A DNA stretch of 9,527 nt, taken from contig JASFTV010000119.1 in assembly GCA_050050615.1 (NCBI GenBank), forward strand, positions 1-9,527, in the 5' to 3' direction. Within the stretch, counting starts at the first letter, position 1, and each line of letters starts with the position of its first letter. Shown piece by piece: positions 5,562 through 9,527 of this stretch. A program made the translations under genes and the position numbers. Source of the stretch: JASFTV01 sp050050615 (GTDB taxonomy: Bacteria; Desulfobacterota; DSM-4660; Desulfatiglandales; HGW-15). The notes below the pieces were generated by a model. That model made no database searches and was not told where the DNA came from. It saw only the letters and a list, made by a program, of their open reading frames with translations.

Positions 5562-7247
5562 TTAGTAAATCCCGGGATCCCGGTATTCTCCGAACACGGA
5601 TCTGAACACGTCACACACTTCCTGCAGTGTTGCATATTCATTGACGGCTTCAATAATCGGGTTCATAACGTTTTCGTTTCCAGCGCAGACCTCTCCCAAT
5701 TTATCCAGGCGCTCCCTAACCTTTTTGTTATCACGGTCGTTCTTGATTCGATTCGTCTTTTCTATCTGAGCTCTTTCGAGGGCCTCATCGATTTCAAGCG
5801 TCTCAATCGGAAGGGCCTCATCCGTAATGTATTTGTTTACACCGACGACTACCTTTTCGTTTGCATCGATCTGTCTCTGGTAATGGTAGGCAGCATCAGC
5901 AATCTCCTGTTGAGGATAGTTCTTCTCAATGGCGGCCAGCATCCCGCCCATCTCATCGATCTTCTGTATGATCTCAAAGGCCCCCGCCTCCATCTGGTCT
6001 GTCAGGGCCTCTACGAAGTACGATCCTCCTAGAGGGTCAATGGTGTTGGCAACCCCCGATTCCTCCGCAATGATCTGCTGGGTTCTCAGCGCGATGGTGG
6101 CCGCTTCTTCAGTGGGAATCGCCAAAACCTCGTCCAGAGAATTGGTGTGCAACGACTGCGTCCCTCCCATCACAGCCGCCAGGGCCTCTAAGGCCGTTCT
6201 GACAATGTTGTTGTAAGGTTGTTGGGCGGCCAGCGAGCAGCCGGCTGTCTGTGTATGGAACCGCATCCACCACGATCTGGGATCCTTTGCCTTGAACCTG
6301 TCCTTCATGATCTTACCCCACATCCGCCTTGCCGCCCGGAATTTAGCGATTTCTTCAAAAAAGTCGAGATGGGAATTGAAAAAGAAGGAAAATCGGGGTG
6401 CGAACTCATCCACGTCCAGCCCTCGGTCGATCGCAGCTTGGGTGTAAGCGATCCCATCTGCCAGCGTAAAGGCGAGTTCCTGGAGCGCTGTTGATCCCGC
6501 TTCTCTGATGTGGTAGCCGCTGATACTGATCGTATTCCAACGAGGAATCTCTTTGGCACCAAACTCCACGGTATCTGTGATCACCCGAAGCGAAGGTTTG
6601 GGTGGGCACATAAAAGTCTTCTGAGCGATGAATTCCTTGAGCATGTCGTTTTGTATAGTGCCGCCGATGATCCTTCTGTCGATACCACGCTTTTCGGCCA
6701 TGGCAATGTACATGCCCCAGATCACTGCTGCCGGCGGGTTGATGGTCATAGAAGTGGTTATCTGATCTATGGGCAATCCTTCAAACAAATCTTCCATATC
6801 CTGGAGGGTATCAATGGCCACACCGCATTTGCCGCATTCCCCTCTCGCTTTCGGAGATTCGGTATCATATCCCATCAGGGTGGGCATGTCGAAAGCGGTG
6901 GAAAGCCCAGTCTGGCCTTCTTTTACAAGGAGATGAAAACGTCGGTTCGTATCCTTGGCGGAGCCGAGTCCGGCGAACATGCGCATGGTCCAGAGGCGGC
7001 CCCTATACATGGATGGTTGGACGCCTCTCGTAAACGGATGTTGACCTGGAAATCCGATATCCTTCATAAAGTGCTGATCCTTCACATCTATCGGCGTGTA
7101 GATCCGCTTGACCTCAAGATCAGAAACCGTGGAAAAGCGCTCGAGGCGTTCGGGTCTGTCTGTGAAGATTTCCTCGAGCTTTTCCGTCCACCTCTTGTAG
7201 GCTTCCCTAATTTGATCCATGATTTCTTTGCTATAAGTGAAAGACAT
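5562..7247 (-). CDS. Adenosylcobalamin-dependent acyl-CoA mutase large subunit, isobutyryl-CoA-mutase-like
   Basis: 561 residues forming the substrate-binding TIM barrel, with no B12 domain of its own, close to IcmA-type large subunits. It rearranges the carbon skeleton of an acyl-CoA by a radical mechanism together with the small subunit. Family motifs are intact: 'TGLSTAFDMPTLMGYD' (113-128), 'GTIQNDMLKEF' (196-206), 'NTISISGYHIREAG' (238-251) with H246 (H244 of the Propionibacterium enzyme), and 'GGTQSLHTNSLDE' (361-373). The alignment offset to that enzyme is a constant two residues. The carboxylate-binding Tyr89 is Phe91 ('RMFAG') and Arg207 is Gln209 ('IAQKTF'). Phe/Gln is the known isobutyryl-CoA mutase pair. 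A118 lacks the Asp of 2-hydroxyisobutyryl-CoA mutase. ATG 7247 follows AAGGGGGT. Automatic annotation would probably say methylmalonyl-CoA mutase. Family certain, substrate inferred. Confidence 0.93.
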   Translation of the reverse strand: MSFTYSKEIMDQIREAYKRWTEKLEEIFTDRPERLERFSTVSDLEVKRIYTPIDVKDQHFMKDIGFPGQHPFTRGVQPSMYRGRLWTMRMFAGLGSAKDTNRRFHLLVKEGQTGLSTAFDMPTLMGYDTESPKARGECGKCGVAIDTLQDMEDLFEGLPIDQITTSMTINPPAAVIWGMYIAMAEKRGIDRRIIGGTIQNDMLKEFIAQKTFMCPPKPSLRVITDTVEFGAKEIPRWNTISISGYHIREAGSTALQELAFTLADGIAYTQAAIDRGLDVDEFAPRFSFFFNSHLDFFEEIAKFRAARRMWGKIMKDRFKAKDPRSWWMRFHTQTAGCSLAAQQPYNNIVRTALEALAAVMGGTQSLHTNSLDEVLAIPTEEAATIALRTQQIIAEESGVANTIDPLGGSYFVEALTDQMEAGAFEIIQKIDEMGGMLAAIEKNYPQQEIADAAYHYQRQIDANEKVVVGVNKYITDEALPIETLEIDEALERAQIEKTNRIKNDRDNKKVRERLDKLGEVCAGNENVMNPIIEAVNEYATLQEVCDVFRSVFGEYRDPGIY

Positions 7248-7399
7248 GAGGCACCCCCTTAAGATAACTCCCCGTTATGGCATCGGATAAGACCTTTCGC
7301 CATGATCAGATCCGTCGTTTGTGCTGATATTTTCCATGAATACCTGAACTCACTGCTGTCCAAAATAAATCGAAAACAGGCTTCTAAACGAGCTAAGTA

Positions 7400-7413
7400 C
7401 CTGTATTTACAGG
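7400..7413. promoter_or_regulatory. 14-bp palindrome upstream of the mutase operon (possible operator)
   Basis: CCTGTA-TT-TACAGG is a perfect inverted repeat with 6-bp arms, 153 bases before the mutase start codon. On the minus strand it overlaps a weak promoter-like pair (TTGGGC, 16 bases, TAAATA). Form and place suit a dimeric regulator, but no second copy was found in the window, and the site beside the XRE-cupin gene has a different sequence. Confidence 0.3.
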
Positions 7414-7458
7414 ATACCCCACGGTGCCCAAAATTCAGGTTCCCATGAGCATCGAGTC

Positions 7459-7490
7459 GCGAGCCATGGGGGTCTCTTTTCAAAAACGAA
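7459..7490 (+). repeat. Terminal inverted repeat, left arm
   Basis: This is the left 32-base arm, beginning GCGAGCCATGG and ending CAAAAACGAA. It pairs with 7663-7694 with a single mismatch. An unrelated short pairing, CCCATG (7442-7447) with CATGGG (7465-7470), lets the left end also form its own small hairpin. Confidence 0.8.
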
Positions 7491-7662
7491 AAGTCGCTGC
7501 CCGGTGACCAGCGTAAGGCCACGGGTGAGGCCCCGCAGGGACGGGACAGGCAGGGCGGAGAGCCTCCCGGGAATCCCCATGGAAGTAGCTCCGTGGAATT
7601 GGCTGCAAAGGTGCTCCGCCCGCCTTTGCTACCCCTTTTTGCATAACTGTTCCTCGATGCCC

Positions 7663-7694
7663 TTCGTTTTTGAAAAGAGACCCCCCTGGCTCGC
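7663..7694 (-). repeat. Terminal inverted repeat, right arm
   Basis: This is the right 32-base arm, beginning TTCGTTTTTG and ending GGCTCGC, the reverse complement of 7459-7490 except for one base. Just outside it ACGAA (7695-7699) and TTCGT (7707-7711) form a further small inverted repeat. Confidence 0.8.
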
Positions 7695-7790
7695 ACGAAG
7701 CACTGATTCGTTTTTGGACAAGAATGATGATCTTTATGGATTTTGTTGTGCCGTGAAATCATAACATCTGGAAATGCATCGGATGGTTTC

Positions 7791-9398
7791 ATGAGAGTTC
7801 TTCAAAGGGAAGGTAAAGACCGTATCTTTGGCGTGAGATCTTTCACAAGAATTCTCGGCATCGCCTCGGTATGGATTATCTTGCTTGGATACGGATACTC
7901 CCGTGCAAGCGAAACATCCATGACAGCGCTCGAGCGAAGCGGATACACGTCCCTGAGCAGTTCAGCCGAAATCTCGGCATTCCTCACCGAGTTGTCCAAA
8001 AACAGCAAATCGGCAGAAAGGGCAACCATTGCCTTCTCCGCGCTCGGCACTCCCATCGAAGCGCTTCTGTTGGCTTCGGATATGAATCGATTCAGAGAGA
8101 GGGGTCCAGCCGGTACCAAGTTAACGCTCCTGCTTGTCGGATCTCAGCATGGGACCGAATCTTCCGGCGCGGAAGCTCTCCTGCTCGTGGCGCGGGACAT
8201 ATTGGAAGGGAAATTAGCCCCGTATCTTGAGGACATGAACCTTGTCTTCATTCCCAATAGCAACCCGGACGGGAGAGACCTGAAACGCCGGGTCAACGGC
8301 AACGGCGTCAACCTGAGTACGAACTTTGTTGATCTTACCGAACCGGAGTCCAAAGGGATCATCAATGCCCTGCACCGATGGAATCCGCAGGTTTTGCTGG
8401 ATGTTCATGAGTCTGCGGTATTGAAGAAAAAGTCTTTGGCCAAGCAAGGGTATCTCACGGATTTTGAGGCACAGTTCGAGGCCGCCAACAATCCGAACCT
8501 GGACAATCGAATCCACGACTTCAGCTTCAGCCGCCTCCTCCCGGATACCCTCGGACGTATCCAGGATCTGGGGCTACCGGCGCAGCGCTACATCGGTGAA
8601 ATCACCAGCATCCAACAACCCATTACCCATGGCGGTCTGTCGCTCCGAAACCTGCGCAACATGGCCGGCATGTTGGGCGCGTTCTCATTTCTTCTTGAAA
8701 ACAGGCTTGATCCATCCACCGGCACCTATCCAACCCCGCACAATATCCGTGCCCGTGTATCCAAGCAATATCTATGCATCACGACATTTCTTGAATCCTG
8801 TCGCGCTCACCGACAGGAAATGACGGCCCTCTGCCGAAATGCTCGGATGAGCTGGACGAATCCTGGAGCGGAACAACCGCTCTACCTAGATTTCGGATAC
8901 GTTGCCGATCCATCTCGGCCGCAAATTACGATCCCCTTGAGAAAAAGCGACACTGGAGAGCCTCTCCTGCACACATTCCGTTACCATGGCTCCGTGGAGT
9001 CCCGGTCTCGGCTGGCTTTGCCGGATTCCTATATCATTACGGAACATCACGGGCTGATGCGTGACATTCTGGGCCGCCACCATATTCCCTTTGAAACGGC
9101 AAGAGGCCGCACGCAATATCTGGTGGAGATTCAACGCGTTCTGGGCCGAGACGACACAGCGATGGACTTTCAAAAAGGCTGTCCGAAATTCCGGCTGGAA
9201 CAACGCCGTGAAATATATGGCCCCGAGCCGGAAGATATCCTTGTCTCCCTGAATCAGCCCGGCCGAAGGCTGATTCCCCTTCTATTGGATTTGGAATCAT
9301 CCACGGGTTTGTTCACCCTCAAGCCCTATTGTCAGCTCGCGAAACCCCTTCAGGATTTTTTTATCCACAGGATCCGGGCCGCCAATGCTAGCCCTTGA
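7791..9398 (+). CDS. Secreted M14-family zinc metallocarboxypeptidase-like protein
   Basis: 535 residues from ATG 7791. A signal peptide is clear: a basic N-region (MRVLQREGKDRIFGVR), a hydrophobic core (about 21-35) and a likely cut after 'SRA' near residue 39, so it acts outside the cytoplasm. Zinc ligands are H120 and E123 in 'GSQHGTESSG' and H206 in 'LLDVHES'. 'NPDGRDLKRRVNGNGVNLS' (158-176) is the substrate-binding strand of the family. The general-base glutamate is probably E303 in 'FSFLLENRLD'. The region after about residue 320 is not recognised. The frame is open upstream to TTG 7743, but ATG 7791 is preferred for GGATGG four bases before it and for the proper signal peptide. It stands alone, divergent from the mutase operon. 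The substrate could be peptide or cell-wall amide; the sequence does not say which. Confidence 0.87.
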   Translation: MRVLQREGKDRIFGVRSFTRILGIASVWIILLGYGYSRASETSMTALERSGYTSLSSSAEISAFLTELSKNSKSAERATIAFSALGTPIEALLLASDMNRFRERGPAGTKLTLLLVGSQHGTESSGAEALLLVARDILEGKLAPYLEDMNLVFIPNSNPDGRDLKRRVNGNGVNLSTNFVDLTEPESKGIINALHRWNPQVLLDVHESAVLKKKSLAKQGYLTDFEAQFEAANNPNLDNRIHDFSFSRLLPDTLGRIQDLGLPAQRYIGEITSIQQPITHGGLSLRNLRNMAGMLGAFSFLLENRLDPSTGTYPTPHNIRARVSKQYLCITTFLESCRAHRQEMTALCRNARMSWTNPGAEQPLYLDFGYVADPSRPQITIPLRKSDTGEPLLHTFRYHGSVESRSRLALPDSYIITEHHGLMRDILGRHHIPFETARGRTQYLVEIQRVLGRDDTAMDFQKGCPKFRLEQRREIYGPEPEDILVSLNQPGRRLIPLLLDLESSTGLFTLKPYCQLAKPLQDFFIHRIRAANASP

Positions 9399-9527
9399 CG
9401 TATCCTTGGCTCCACTGGGTTGCTCGGGGAATGGTCTTTAGAGAGGGCCGGTCGGCAAGGAATTGGGGGCAAAAGGGGTTGCAGACAGTGGGTGTTTGAT
9501 CTATGGGACCAGAAGGCAAGACATCAT
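9399..9527. other. Non-coding tail of the window
   Basis: 129 bases after the peptidase stop. I see no convincing hairpin with a T-run and no gene start with a ribosome site. The sequence is G-rich on the plus strand. Confidence 0.4.

Larger units (their letters stand above)
7459..7694. mobile_element. MITE-like element with 32-bp terminal inverted repeats
   Basis: Arms 7459-7490 and 7663-7694 are inverted repeats matching at 31 of 32 positions (one difference, at 7467/7686). They surround a 172-base GC-rich core. Pairing stops abruptly on both sides of each arm, as expected for the ends of a discrete element. The core has no transposase frame and contains small self-complementary pieces, e.g. 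CCATGG/CCGTGG around 7578-7597 and AGGC/GCCT around 7549-7566. No target-site duplication is obvious in the flanks. The best reading is a non-autonomous inverted-repeat element dropped between two divergent genes. A long hairpin RNA or a regulatory cruciform are alternatives. Confidence 0.6.

Noticed and set aside
6510..7262. 250-codon plus-strand frame opposite the mutase large subunit
   Set aside because: It is a mirror frame of a highly conserved gene on the other strand, its translation has no family character, and a long antisense gene here is implausible.
7706..7734. TTGGAC-type -35 box before the peptidase gene
   Set aside because: The sequence 17 bases downstream (TGGATT) is a poor -10 box, so it is not strong enough to list as a promoter.
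7259..7792. 177-codon open frame on the minus strand spanning the whole divergent intergenic region
   Set aside because: It runs straight through the inverted-repeat element, its translation is low-complexity and resembles no protein fold, and its end abuts the mutase ribosome site. It is best explained as chance read-through of the repeat.

Overview
The window looks like a chromosomal segment of an anaerobic, Desulfobacterota-type (former Deltaproteobacteria) bacterium. Three things suggest this: the fatty-acid/CoA gene set, the pairing of a cupin-type XRE regulator with an acyl-CoA dehydrogenase, and the moderate GC content. This is a judgement from gene content; there is no rRNA or other taxonomic marker here.

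From 7247 down to 462 the minus strand holds a compact gene series, read in this order: large subunit of an adenosylcobalamin acyl-CoA mutase (7247-5562); its B12-binding small subunit (5430-5023); a MeaB/ArgK-type GTPase chaperone (5023-4055, overlapping the small-subunit stop by one base); a small two-helix membrane protein (about 4024-3752); an XRE-cupin regulator (3680-3132); a short-chain acyl-CoA dehydrogenase (about 3116-1974); a NOL1/NOP2/Sun-type RNA m5C methyltransferase (1941 or 1821 to 904); and a PUA-like RNA-binding protein (995-462) that overlaps the methyltransferase. The mutase would normally be labelled methylmalonyl-CoA mutase. However, the two residues that hold the substrate carboxylate in that enzyme (Tyr89 and Arg207 in Propionibacterium) are Phe91 and Gln209 here, which is the isobutyryl-CoA mutase pattern. 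With the neighbouring butyryl-CoA-type dehydrogenase this suggests isobutyryl-CoA to n-butyryl-CoA to crotonyl-CoA, i.e. isobutyrate or branched-chain acid metabolism.

The divergent intergenic region 7248-7790 contains a 236-bp element (7459-7694) bounded by 32-bp inverted repeats that match at 31 of 32 positions. It resembles a MITE-like non-coding mobile repeat. A 14-bp palindrome at 7400-7413 lies between it and the mutase operon. On the plus strand, 7791-9398 encodes a secreted M14-family zinc carboxypeptidase-like protein. No gene is visible after 9398.

The left 461 bases are AT-rich and non-coding apart from the edge. A near-consensus sigma70 promoter on the minus strand (161-133) points to a gene whose first 19 codons are present (57-1); its N-terminus resembles MerR-type helix-turn-helix regulators. 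Two copies of a 12-bp repeat flank this promoter.
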